Part shown: piece by piece, positions 12,655 through 23,232 of the stretch
How the letters are laid out: the number at the start of each line of letters is the position of its first letter
Numbering within the stretch: the stretch's first letter is position 1
Assembly (NCBI GenBank): GCA_001566295.1
Contig: KQ964267.1
Span: 364,837 to 428,836, forward strand
DNA length: 64,000 nucleotides
Reading direction: 5' to 3'
DNA from: Microdochium bolleyi
Taxonomy: Eukaryota; Ascomycota; Sordariomycetes; Xylariales; Microdochiaceae
The notes under the pieces: generated by a model
What the model saw: only the letters and a program-made list of their open reading frames with translations
Told to the model about the DNA's origin: nothing
Database searches by the model: none
Program-made: the position numbers and the translations under genes

Positions 12655-12861
12655 TGTGCTAGGCGGTGACACGGAGCCAATTGAGCCACAGACTTGGTGA
12701 TTTGGGAGTTGAGCTTGGATGCTGAAGCATCAGCAGTGAGGGTGACGAGAAAATAAAGAGCTCCCAGAGCCGGGGGCCACCGGGGTATCCGTCAAAAGTT
12801 GGATCGGCACAAGACCACCCCGCGAGACTCGAGAGCTGGAGCACCCGAAGCGAGCTTGATC

Positions 12862-12870
12862 TTATCAGAT
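12862..12870 (-). promoter_or_regulatory. Exact SreA-type GATA site (ATCTGATAA)
   Basis: This perfect match to the published ATCWGATAA consensus for iron-regulatory GATA factors lies 208 bp upstream of the fet3 ATG. A 9-mer with one two-fold position is expected about 0.02 times per kilobase on two strands, so chance occurrence inside this promoter is unlikely but not excluded. Confidence 0.7.
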
Positions 12871-13406
12871 TGGCCGGGCTGGCAAGATCCGCCCTAATCA
12901 GATGCACATTCGGCCCATCACGGGTGACTCGTAAGACAAAAGCGCCGTGCTAGCTTGTGTCTCTGGCGCCACCGCCCACGCTGGTTGGCCGCCCACGGCA
13001 TCCGCCGCTGCGCTGGGCCGATGGCTTGCACCTTGGAAGCTCTAGCCTGACTCGATGGACAGACAGTGGCTCGAGGGGTCCGTGGATCGGCTGGGGCCAG
13101 GGCAGGGATGGGCCACCTTGTTAAGCTTTACCAAGGGGGCCAAGCTTCACCAAGCTTTTGCCCACTACGACGCTGTCCCCATCCACTAGAGCTTCAGCTG
13201 CAGGGATCGACCGAGGGACTTGTTCCCTGGCTCCTGCAGCTCTTCGCCAGAGTCGCCAATCACGCTCGAGACATCGTCCCAGTGGCTTTTGCCGGCGTGT
13301 CACCTGCTGGTCTTGCCCAAGCCGTCCCCTCCCCGAGGACTGCCGAAGTGCCGCACGCCCGCGCGACCCTACCTTTCCCCGAGGCATTTTCTTTGTTTTT
13401 TATCTC

Positions 13407-13458
13407 ATCTGATATGATCTGATCCTTGACGAGGGTGGGGAGACCCCTCATCTGATTA
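13407..13458 (+). promoter_or_regulatory. Cluster of three ATCTGAT cores (SreA-like, near-consensus)
   Basis: ATCTGATAT (13407-13415), ATCTGATCC (13417-13425) and ATCTGATTA (13450-13458) lie 257-308 bp before the ftr1 ATG. The first two are offset by exactly 10 bp, one helical turn. Each lacks one or two bases of the full ATCWGATAA consensus, but the shared seven-base core and the clustering suggest a cooperative GATA-factor site. Confidence 0.55.
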
Positions 13459-13714
13459 GACAAGGTTTTCCCGCCCATCGCTCCGTACGCCCAGGACGAT
13501 CAGGACCAGGGAGAGCTGAGGCGGGCATCGGGCCAAGCACACTTGACCAGCGAACAGCCGACTGCCTCCCACGAACCTCACTCTTTGTCCCACCTGTCAA
13601 TCCTACTCTCGAATCTCCTCCTTTCACCTCCTCTCTTCACTCTTCACTGATCCCGCCAGCAGCCTCTGCAATCTCCAACCCTGCAAAGCGCGTCCGCAAC
13701 AACACATCGCCACC

Positions 13715-14972
13715 ATGGCCGTGGACGTCTTTTCGGTTCCCGTCTTCCTCATCGTCTTTCGCGAGACCCTTGAGACATCCATCATCGTCTCGGTCCTCCT
13801 CGCCTTTCTGAAGCTATCCCTTGACGGTCCTGATGGCGCCGACAAGACGACATACAAGAAGCTCACCAGGCAGGTAAGGCAACACATTATTCACCCGCCC
13901 TTATTCCCTCGTCCCGGGAGACACCATCTCCACCGATCACCCTCGCTGACACAACCATCTGTGTGACGCAAATAGGTCTGGTTAGGCACCGCCCTTGGTC
14001 TGGTACTTTGTCTGATTGTGGCCGGCGCCGTCATCGGCGTCTTCTACCGCGTCGGCGTCGACGCCTGGTCCGGCTCTGAGGGCTACTACGAGGGCGCCTT
14101 CTGCCTCGTCGCGTCTCTCATCATCACCGTCATGGGCGCCGCCCTGCTGCGCATCGGCAAGATGCAGGCGAAATGGCGCGTCCGGCTCGCCGCCGCCGTC
14201 GCGTCCCCCCTGCGCCGGAGCCGCCGGGGTAAGACGGCAGCAGAGAGTGGTGCCGGCGGTGACAACGAGCTCGAGAGCGGCACCCAGCAGGGCTCCGCGG
14301 TGAAGCTCACCGCGTGGCAGAGGTTCAAGCTGCTGTGCGAGAAGTACGCCATGTTCTTCCTGCCCTTCATCACCGTGCTGCGCGAGGGCATCGAGGCCGT
14401 CGTCTTCATCGCCGGCGTCACGTTCTCAGCGCCCGCGACGTCCGTGCCGCTGCCCGTCGTGATCGGGCTGATTACAGGCTCGCTCGTGGGTTACCTGCTG
14501 TACAAGTAAGTCTTACTTCTCCCAGCTGATCATCTCCGTGACATCACTTTCGAACCCGGCTGACATTGAACCTCCCAACCCTAACAGAGGCGGCTCCACG
14601 ACCTCCCTCAAGTTCTTCCTCATCGCGTCCTGCTGCCTCCTCTACCTCGTCGCTGCGGGCCTCTTCTCGCGCGCGGTCTGGCTCATCGAGTCCCAGAAGT
14701 GGAACGAGGTCGTCGGCGGCGACGCCGCCGAGGTCGGGTCGGGCCCGGGCTCCTACGACATCGACAAGAGCGTCTGGCACGTCAACTGCTGCAGCCCGGA
14801 CCTCAACGGCGGCGGCGGCTGGGGCGTCTTCTCTGCCATCCTGGGCTGGCAGAACTCGGCCACGTACGGGTCCGTCATCTCGTACTGCGTCTACTGGATC
14901 TTCGTCATGGCCGGGTTCGCGGTCATGCGCTGGCGCGAGGTCAAGAGCGCCAAGGCGGTGGAGAAGCTGTGA
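13715..14972 (+). CDS. ftr1: High-affinity iron permease Ftr1
   Basis: Three exons (13715-13873, 13976-14505, 14588-14972) give 357 residues. The two diagnostic iron-binding motifs of the family are present: RETLE at residues 16-20 and REGIE at about 189-193. Each sits in a transmembrane helix, with further helices giving the usual seven-span plasma-membrane protein. Ftr1 takes up Fe(III) produced by Fet3 and depends on it for surface assembly. A cytosolic Arg/Ser-rich loop (residues about 120-165) separates the two halves. Splice joins are supported by GTAAGG and GTAAGT donors and by reading frame. The divergent arrangement with fet3 is common in fungi and supports co-regulation from the promoter between them. 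Confidence 0.94.
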
Positions 14973-15554
14973 GGTGGTTGATGCCGAGGCCGAGAGCCGA
15001 GGTCTCATCTGCCATGCTGCGAATAATGAGGTAGCCAAGACGTCACTGTGGTCGTGAGGATAGTCTGTCGGGGATGGTGCACAGCGGAATTCTTGCTCGA
15101 CGAAATAGCAGTAACGCGAGTGTCGAATCCCACGGGTTCCTTGCGACTGAGTAGGCGGTGACCAACACTACTAGCAAAAAATCTGCTCACGGCGAATATG
15201 CAAAGCTGTGTCCTTAGGCCTTGGTAACAATGTCATAGCAACGTTCCGATATTTTCCGACAATCAGGGACACGTTGTCTCTGTTGAGTAAAGACTTCCTT
15301 GCGATGGTATGCCCAGCACAAGTGGGAAATTGTTTTTGGGAGGGCACATGAGTAAGAAATAAACACTTAGCACGAGCCCTCCTGTAGGATGCAGTATGAA
15401 AACTTGCAAGGTTCCAACTGAGTCAAGACAAAATATTTATACGTCTGGCAAGGTGTGTCTGAAAGCCTCAGGCTTCATGGTAACGAACAAGTGCTCGCGG
15501 ACCGCAGTCTAAGGGCCCGAGCATGGGACCAAAAGCAACTATTCTCGGTCACGA
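14973..15554. other. Convergent intergenic, 0.58 kb
   Basis: This stretch lies between the stop codons of ftr1 and the Zn2Cys6 regulator, which converge. It should hold both 3' untranslated ends. It is more AT-rich than the flanking coding DNA. No ORF, repeat or RNA gene was seen. Confidence 0.5.
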
Positions 15555-18175
15555 CTATATCAAATCCTGGAATCGCCTCGAGATCTCCTCGCTGGTGAGC
15601 AGCATCGGGTCGTGCGCCATGGCCTGCGCCATGTTGTCAGCGTCGTACGTCAGGTCTGGGAGCAGCTGCTGGCCGCCCTCGAACATCTCGAACAGCTGCA
15701 TGAGCTCGTCGCCCATGTCGAGCATCTCCGGCATCCACTCGTTCTCGGCGGCGCCTGGGTATCCGTCTGCTGGCATGTCCATGGCTAGTGATTGTGCTTG
15801 AGCAGTTGCTATGTCTGGCAAATGCCCTTGATGGCTTGTGGACCCTTGCAGCGCATCATACTGTGCCGGATCTGGCTGTTGCTGGTCCTCGACAGGTGGC
15901 CCAGAGTCTATCTCATCGAGATTCTGATCCTGCGGCTGCCGGTCCCCCAAATTTTCGGGCACGACCCCGATGATCTCCTCCAGCCGTCCATCACCCTCCC
16001 CGCGGGCCTCATCTGGCCTCGCGTCCTCACCTACCTCGCCGACAGCGACGACGCCTCCCATCCCCAGCCTGCGCAGCCGCGGCAGCAGACCCCTCACGCT
16101 CCGCCACAGCCTGCGGCTCGCGCGGCTGAAGCGCGAAAGGTCCCGCACGAGCGCGACGGCCGCGCCGAAGCTGTCCCGGCACGGCTCGGCAAAGGCGTCG
16201 GGCGCGTGGCACACGGCCAGGAATATCGCCGCGACGGCCGCCACGAGGAAGTAGTTGAACCCGTTTTGCTGGCGCGCGTAGATGTCGGAGCCCGCGTGCA
16301 GGCGCGCGAGCAGGTCCACCGTGTCCCGCGCGATGGTCACGGCCAAGTCCGCCCTGCCGCTGCTGGTTCGCACCCGGGCCGGGCTGGTCAGGTGCTGCCG
16401 GTAGATGAGCAGCCGGGTGTGGTTGGCGCGCAGGTAGAGCAGCGCCCGGAGGCGGAGGAGGGCTTGCGGCTGGTCCGGGTGGGAGGGGGAGGTCGAGGAG
16501 TAGGAGGTCGAGGACGCCGGCGTGAGGTCGGATTGCGGGTTGCGAAGGCGCAGGCGCGGAGGGATTGAGTCGAACCATGCCTGCGTCTGGGCGTTCAGGG
16601 CCTCAGCTGTCTCGTTGGATATGGAGTTGCCGTGGGCCTGGCCGTGGGAAAAGAGTGCATCCCACAGGTTTGAACAGAGCCGCCCGTAGCGGATGGAGCA
16701 GCGGAGGTAGTCATGTTGAGAGTCCTGCTCGTAGAAACTCTGTTCAGTGACAACAGGCCCGGTATGTGTCAAGTCTCTTTAGGCAACCCGGGGATATACA
16801 TACCGGCTCGGCGAGTTCTGGGTCAATGTCCCGATCCCCCAAAGTGAAGGGCAGACTTGTCCCAAAGCTCCACCGGCGATCGAGCACATAGATGCACCAG
16901 AAGACCCGCGTGGCTTCTTGCTGCTGCTCTTGTTCCCTAAACATGGTCGAGACAGTTGTCTTACGATGAAGACCCATCTCAAGGGCGGCGCGTGCGGCAT
17001 GGCCTATGGTCCTCCAGGCGAGCAAATCCTCGTTGCAGTGAAAGTAGTACAGGCTCTGTCGGCTGTCAGTACCGAAACAAACGATATCAGGTTGATGCAA
17101 GATGTCCAGTCCCGGGGAGCACACTCACCAGCAGAGCCAGCAACTGAAGCTCATTGATGTCGGTGGCAGGTCTGCGAATCCTCGTGACGTGACTTTCCAC
17201 CGACTCGATCAGGGATGCTGTGCGCGCGGTCGCCTGAGGGGCCTCAATGACCATGGCTGTAGCGAGTGCAACCTTGGCGATCTCGAGATCCTTGTCTGTG
17301 AGTCCTGCATGCACGGTACGTCCGCAAGGTTGGCGACTACCGTCACGTCCTCTGATGTACTCGAGTATGCTTCCTGCATGGCTCGCTAGACGCTGACTGT
17401 CGACGACCGGGTAAACCGTTTCAACTTCCTCTTGAAACACTTCGAATAGACGTTCGACCTCATCGACAGTACATTGTGAAAGAATGTGGGTGGTGGAAGT
17501 TGATGTGCCTAACCCATCGTGCGCACCGTGCTCGTCAATACTCGTAGCAGAGGAAGTGAACAATAGGTTTCCATCGTGCGCCGGGGACCGTTGGGGCCGT
17601 GAGCTCCGTGCCTCTGGCGAGGATCGCGCGTTCAACAAGACCTCCTCATGGCCACTGGTGGTCTTGGTCGAGCGGCCCGGTAGCACTTCTACGGACTTGA
17701 CCAGCTCGGTCAACTGCCTTTGGAGATTGGCCACTTGCTCGTAGACGGTATGCAGCGCCGTGCCATGTTCGATCTCCCCCTGCCTATGGTTCGGGACCGT
17801 GGGAGGGGCCTTGAGCGCTGGCGTGATCTTGAGCCACGCGCGGGAGCAGGTCACGCCGCCAGCCATGCAGCGACGACACGCACCAGCGCTTGCTCTGCTG
17901 TTGCCAGCATCATCGCCGGCGGGGAGGCATTTCAGCTTTCTGCGGCGGCATTCATTGCTACGCGGGCACGTTAGCATTAGACACTCGTATTACTGTGGGC
18001 TTGATCAGGTCGAGGGGCCAGCGATGGATTCCTCCCTAGCTTACCAGGCCTGGTCGGCGTATTTGGCCCGCTTCTTCTTGTGAGGACCCTCTCCCACGCT
18101 GCTGCCGCCGTTTTTGGGTACCGGAGCCGGTGCTGAACGCTTGCCGGTGATGCTGTCGCTCGGCTGCCGATCCAT
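15555..18175 (-). CDS. Zn2Cys6 transcription factor with fungal-specific regulatory domain
   Basis: Four exons (18045-18175, 17129-17957, 16804-17055, 15555-16739) give 798 residues. The N terminus is basic (HKKKRAKY, about residues 32-39, a likely nuclear signal). The zinc cluster follows with cysteines at 44, 47 and 54 and at 71, 74 and 81; the linker between the halves is unusually long (16 residues). Its first cysteine codon is split by intron 1. A short leucine-rich helix (VANLQRQLTELV) may be the dimerisation segment. The middle-homology domain shows LAWRTIGHAARAALEMGLHR and VFWCIYVLDRRWSFG, typical of the fungal_trans domain. The C terminus is acidic, as expected of an activation region. 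It is divergent to the CYP504-like P450 gene (455 bp between starts), so it may regulate that gene and the amidase/monooxygenase group; this is inference from position. Confidence 0.88.
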
Positions 18176-18630
18176 TATGCTCTGGGGTCTGAGACGGACT
18201 GCAGCAACCTGCTTGAGAGACTCGGAAGGATGCTGGGGGATGCTTCGGAATATGAGGCCTTCTACTGGCGGAGGGGGAAACCTTATCTCGAGGTTCGCTC
18301 GTGCGTCCCCACCGCTTCCGAGCCTTCCGCCGGCATTCCGAGCACGCCAACGTCGATAACGGCGTCGCCAAGGCCCTCGACCCTGCTTCCCCAGGTCTTC
18401 AGCGGGACGGTGATTGGCCTGTTCTCCTCACGGACCCTCCTGGGGGCCACGTCGGGAAGCTTTCATCATGGCGAAGCCGCGAACCCAATGTCAGCCCCTG
18501 CATCCCTTGGCATGGGGTGGACGGCAGTCAGAGGACCTATAAACTCCCAGGCGCACGCACCGTCTAGGATGGACCAGAGAGCCAGGAACTGCTCGTTGAC
18601 GTGTGCCCCTCACATTTGCCCGCCGCCAAC
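18176..18630. promoter_or_regulatory. Divergent promoter of regulator and P450
   Basis: The 455 bp lie between two outward-facing starts. A TATAAA box at 18538-18543 lies 88-93 bp before the P450 ATG. CGG triplets, the half-sites bound by Zn2Cys6 factors, occur several times (for example in CTGGCGGAGG and AGCGGGACGG), but no clear spaced palindrome stands out. Confidence 0.5.
18538..18543 (+). promoter_or_regulatory. TATA box (TATAAA) of the P450 gene
   Basis: A TATAAA hexamer lies 88 bp upstream of the P450 start codon, at a distance normal for fungal TATA elements with a short leader. Confidence 0.5.
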
Positions 18631-20407
18631 ATGACCATCGCATCCTTCCTCCTCGACGTCCTCGAGCACTGCCAGGACAGCCCGCTCAAGTCCTTGGCTG
18701 CGGGCGTCGCCGCCGTGCCCGTCGTCTACATCCTCGTCAACGAGGTCATCCGCTACAATGCCCGCTTCGACGGTCTCAAGAGCCCCCCCGGGTTCCCCCT
18801 GATCGGTCACCTGTGGCAGCTGCGCGGCGACTCGGCTCAGAAGTACAGGGAGTGGTCCAAGACATATGGCGACGTCTTCCAGATCCAGCTCGGCAACATC
18901 CCCATCGTCGTCATCAACTCGGCCGTCGCTGCAAAGGCCATCGTCGCCGGAAACTCGCAGGCGCTCTCTTCGAGACCAGAGTTCTACACCTTCCACAAGG
19001 TACGCCAGGCAAGGCAATGCCCCTGAGGCCATGCCACACCCTCCCGCCGCTATGCACTACGTGTGCTAACCTCGTGTCTATCTCCTGTGCTACAGATCGT
19101 CTCCGACACGTCGGGCACCACCATCGGCACGTCCCCCTACAGCGAGTCCCTCAAGCTGCGCCGGCGAGGCGTCGCCGCGGCACTGAACCGGCCGTCGGTG
19201 GCCACCTACGTGCCGCTGCTCGACGCAGAGTCGCGCGAGTTCCTCCGCGCGTTGTACACCGCTGGCAACGGGGGGGCCACGGCCGTCGACGCCATGCCGG
19301 CATTCCTGCGCCTCGCGCTATCGCTCGGGCTCACGCTCAACTGGGGCGTCCGGGTCGAGGGCGCGCAAGCACACCTCTTCGAGGAGATCACGCACGTTGA
19401 GGACCAGCTCAGCCGGATGCGCAGCACGAGCAGCCTGAGCAACCTGCAGGACTACATCCCGCTGCTGCGCCTGAACCCCTTCAGTGGGCACTCGGCCAAG
19501 GCACGGGACCTCCGCGCGCGACGCGACCGGTACCTCCACGAGCTTAACGACGGACTGGACGCGCGCATCGCCGCGGGCACGCACAAGCCGTGCATCCAGG
19601 CCAACGTGCTGACGGACCCGGACTCGAGCAAGCTGACCAAGAAGGAGCTCGACTCCATCAGCCTGACCATGCTGGGCGGCGGGCTCGACACGGTCGGCAC
19701 CGCGGTGGCGTGGTTCGTCTGCCTCATGTCGCAGCGCCCGCACGAGCAGGACAAGGCGCTGCGCGAGATCCGCAAGGTCTACGGCGACGACGAGCCCCTG
19801 TGCGACGCCAGCGACGACCAGCAAAAGTGCCCCTACGTCGTCATCCTCATCAAGGAGCTGCTGCGGTACTACTGCGTGCTCCGCCTCAACCTGCCGCGCG
19901 CCTCGGTCAAGGACATCGAGTACAACGGCATCACGCTGCCCGCGGGCACCGTCTTCTTCCTCAACGCGTGGGCGTGTAACAATGGTTCGTCCTCTCTCTC
20001 TTATCCCTTTCTGCTTTGCACCCATCCCCCTCCGTAAGTCAGCCACCGGCTCATGACTGACTCTCAACCTTGAATCCAACGAAACAGACCCCACAGTCTG
20101 GTCCGACCCAGAGGTCTTCCGCCCGGAGCGCTGGCTCGAGCAGCCCGACGCGCCGAGCTTCTTCTACGGCATCGGGTACCGCATGTGCCCGGGCTACATG
20201 CTGGCCAACCGCGAGCTGTACCTCCTCATCATCCGGCTGCTCAGCGCCTTCGAGATCCGCAAGCACGAGGACGTCGACAGCACCCCGCTGACCGGCAACG
20301 CGGACCCCTCGAACCTCGTGGCCCCGCCGCCGCGGGCAAAGGTCTACTTTGTGCCGAGGAACGAGAAGGCGCTGGTCGCCGCGCTGGGGAGCGAGAAGAG
20401 CGGGTGA
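18631..20407 (+). CDS. Cytochrome P450, CYP504-like (phenylacetate hydroxylase family)
   Basis: Three exons (18631-18999, 19096-19984, 20088-20407) encode 525 residues. An N-terminal membrane anchor (residues about 12-38) precedes a proline hinge (SPPGFPLIGH). The I-helix reads LTMLGGGLDTVGTAVAW, the ExxR helix is ELLR, and the haem loop is YGIGYRMCPG with the cysteine at 453. In the haem loop Tyr replaces the usual Phe, and the ANRELY after it matches the CYP504 family. A second CYP504-like signature is RRRGVAAALNRPSV. CYP504 enzymes hydroxylate phenylacetate or hydroxyphenylacetate on the ring at the endoplasmic reticulum, feeding homogentisate breakdown. The neighbouring amidase and FAD monooxygenase would fit an aromatic pathway. 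Which ring position is used cannot be read from sequence. Confidence 0.85.
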
Positions 20408-20825
20408 GAGAGGAATTGTTGCCGCAGAAGGGGTTCCAAGAGCGGAGATGCGAGGGTTGGATAACGCCACCGCACCGTGATTGCAGTCCTGTTTGGAGAC
20501 TCAATGTAGTTTGTCTAGCGCAGACATGAACAGACCCCCCAAAATACTTCAGAAACAATCAAAAGTATTGTATTCCAGACACATTATCCAGTCCCCCATT
20601 TCCAGAATCAATGTCCTTCCCGTGAGCGGTCCACAGCGGAATGCAGCGGATAGCAAGAGTGAATGCTTTGCAGCAGTGACGTCAATATAGCACGGCATGG
20701 CCCTACCCCGCCTGTACCCGTATTGTCGAGGGCCCCTATATCCTGGCTCCGCAGCCATTACCACAGCCATCATCTGCAACCCTCATTCCTTCCATGCCCA
20801 GAGCGACCACGCAGATTCGCTCGTC
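20408..20825. other. Intergenic, 0.42 kb (P450 3' end and amidase promoter)
   Basis: A short tandem spacer. The amidase frame stays open from 20697, but the stretch before 20826 does not look like a signal peptide or amidase sequence, so I treat it as leader. No regulatory motif stands out. Confidence 0.4.
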
Positions 20826-22995
20826 ATGCTTCACCATCTCCTCTGGGCCGTGCTGGCCGGCAATGCTGTCCTTACAGCAGCAGCGGCGGCGACCGGTCTT
20901 GTGTTGCAATGCAGACCTCGGCTAAGCGGCCTCGAGTCCAGTGAATACTTTCTCAGGGCCACCTGCGGCGGGACCTCCCTCCCATCGCTTTATGATATCG
21001 ACATTGAAACTGTCCTGAATGGCCTCAACAATGGTGACTTCACCAGCGTGGACCTTACCAAGGTAAAAGCCCTTACAAACTCTCACCGTCTCCTGCGTTG
21101 CAAGCTGCTGACACTCGAGTCCGTCCCGTTACAGGCGTACGTTGCACGCATCACCGAGGTCAACGACCAGCTACGCGCCGTGACGGAGATCAATCCTGAT
21201 GCGTTGGCGATTGCCTCACATCTCGACCGAGAACGCGCCAGCGGCCATGTTCGCGGGCAAGTTTGTCCTCCAGCCAGACCTTGTGTCCTACTGACTCGTC
21301 AAGCAGACCTCTCCATGGCGTCCCGATATTGCTGAAGGACACGGTCTGTGCAACCTGTCATTTGTTCTGCATCCGTGCGCGGGAGTCACAATGAGAAGCA
21401 CGACGCTGACTGCGAGCGGGACCCCCCAGATCGCCACCAACGACAAGATGAACAACACCGCGGGCTCCTACGCCCTCCTCGGCGCCAAGGTACCCTCGGA
21501 CTCGACCGTGGCCAGGAAGCTCCGGGACGCGGGCGCCATCATCCTGGGCAAGACGAACCTGAGCGAGTGGGGCAACTTCCGCATGACGCTGAGCACAAGC
21601 AATGGCTGGTCGGCATACGGCGGGCAGACCCTGGGGCCCTTCTATCCGCACCAGGACCCCTCCGGCAGCTCGAGCGGCAGTGCTGTTGCCGCGGCGTGAG
21701 TTGTACATATGATGCTAAAACCCATATCATCTTGGGTATTTACTTGGTGTTTCTTTGCTCACACAAGCGTTGGCAGACTCGGACTCGCAACGGCGTGCAT
21801 AGGCGGAGAGACGAGCGGCTCGATTATAGATCCCGCCAGCAACAACAACGTCGTGGGGGTGAAACCAAGTAGGTGCCACCTTCCTTTGTGTTCTATGCCC
21901 CTTCTCCCGTCGTCACGCCTCAGTAACGAACCCACCGACTCCCAGCCGTCGGCATGGTCTCACGCCACCTCGTGATCCCCATCAGCGAGCACATGGACAC
22001 CATCGGCCCGCTCGCCACGACTGTCAAGGACGCTGCGTACATCCTCCAGAGCATCGCCGGCCCCGATGCCCACGACAACTACACCTCCGCGATCCCCGCC
22101 GATGCAGATCTGGACTTCGTCGGCGCGTGCCAGGCAGGTGCTCTCAGGGGCAAGCGGGTCGGTGTCCCGCGCAACGCCATCGCGCTCAAGTCCGACAACA
22201 GCACGTGGTCCATGGTCGCCGCGTTCAACGCAAGCCTCAATGTGCTCCGCTCCGCGGGCGCCACGGTCGTAGAGGACACTGACTTCCCCCTGGCGCGGGA
22301 GCATATGGACAATAACCCGCTCAGCGCGCAGATCATGGGCGCGGACTTTGTCGTCGGAATCGAGAGATATCTCGCGCAGCTGACGCATAACCCGCACAAC
22401 ATCACGACTCTCGAGCAGCTCAGGCGCTGGACGCGGGATAGCCCGCGCGAGGGATACCCAGAGCGGGCGACGGACTTGTGGGACATGGCGCTCGAGGGCT
22501 GGAATAACACAGAAAACGGCTTCTGGCAGGCCTACCAGCGGGTGCTGCGGTACGCGGACGAGGGCGGCCTGCTGGGGACAATCAGGCGTCACGACCTCGA
22601 CGCCGTGGTCATGCCGTCGCACATGGCGTGGGCGTGGGCCGCGATGGCTGGAGCGCCGGTGGTCTCGGTCCCGCTGGGGGCGATGCCGGCGGGCCAGGCG
22701 GTGGTGGCTGGCGCCGATGGGCTGATCACCGCGGCGCCGAATATTCCGTGAGTTCATTTCTTCCGCCCGGAGTCCTTCGGGACACGGTGTAACGAGCTGT
22801 GGTCTTTCACATAACGTTCTCCTGCTGACCAGAGTGGCTGTTGAAAGGTTCGGCTTCGGCTTCCTCGGAGCCAAGTTCACGGACGCCAAATTGCTGGGCA
22901 TGGCGTTTGATCTCGAGCAGAGGACATTGGCACGATGGAAAGCGAATCCTATCGTCTTGCCACAGACGGAGCTGGATGATGTAATGGAGGGATGA
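20826..22995 (+). CDS. Amidase-signature hydrolase, probably secreted; contains a GC-AG intron and a 37-nt exon
   Basis: Seven exons (20826-21062, 21135-21256, 21307-21343, 21430-21695, 21777-21868, 21946-22747, 22833-22995) give 572 residues, with the total length in frame. A hydrophobic start (MLHHLLWAVLAGNAVLTAAA) suggests secretion. The Ser-Ser-Lys triad of the amidase-signature family is placed as follows: Lys130 in HGVPILLKD, the cis-serine in SGSSSGS (210-216) and the nucleophile Ser236 in GGETSGS. Intron 2 must use a GC donor (GG|GCAAGT) to keep HGVPILLKD in frame, and exon 3 is only 37 nt. The enzyme hydrolyses carboxamides to acid and ammonia. Next to a CYP504-like P450, an aryl-acetamide substrate is an attractive guess but unproven. 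Confidence 0.85.
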
Positions 22996-23232
22996 TCCTA
23001 ACTTATGGCTGGCAGAACCAGCTGTCTCCCAATGCCTTCATGGATCTTTCAGCAAGCCCAACATTTGTCAGTGCTGACCTTGTCGCACAAGGAAGGCGGT
23101 GATGGGCTTGAAAGAGAAACATGTTGCTTTCATGTTCTAATCCGACTGCGAAAGGTAAAGCTGCTCACGAGATGTTGATGAAATGCGTGTGCTGATGTCA
23201 GGTTGTCTTCTGTATCTCTAAGCGTGATATTT
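22996..23232. other. Convergent spacer, amidase to FAD monooxygenase
   Basis: This 237-bp stretch between two convergent stop codons carries only 3' untranslated sequence as far as I can see. Confidence 0.4.

Larger units (their letters stand above)
12655..13714. promoter_or_regulatory. Bidirectional fet3-ftr1 promoter
   Basis: The 1,060 bp separate the ATGs of the ferroxidase and permease genes, which point away from each other. It contains one exact ATCTGATAA (minus strand, 12862-12870) and three ATCTGAT cores on the plus strand (13407, 13417, 13450). Fungal iron genes of this kind are repressed under iron sufficiency by a GATA factor of the SreA/Sre/Urbs1 family that binds ATCWGATAA. The stretch before ftr1 ends in a long CT-rich leader and a CACCATGG start context. 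Confidence 0.75.

Noticed and set aside
13715..13966. Read-through of ftr1 exon 1 into the first intron
   Set aside because: The frame stays open to 13966, but the protein match stops at the GTAAGG donor and resumes at 13976.
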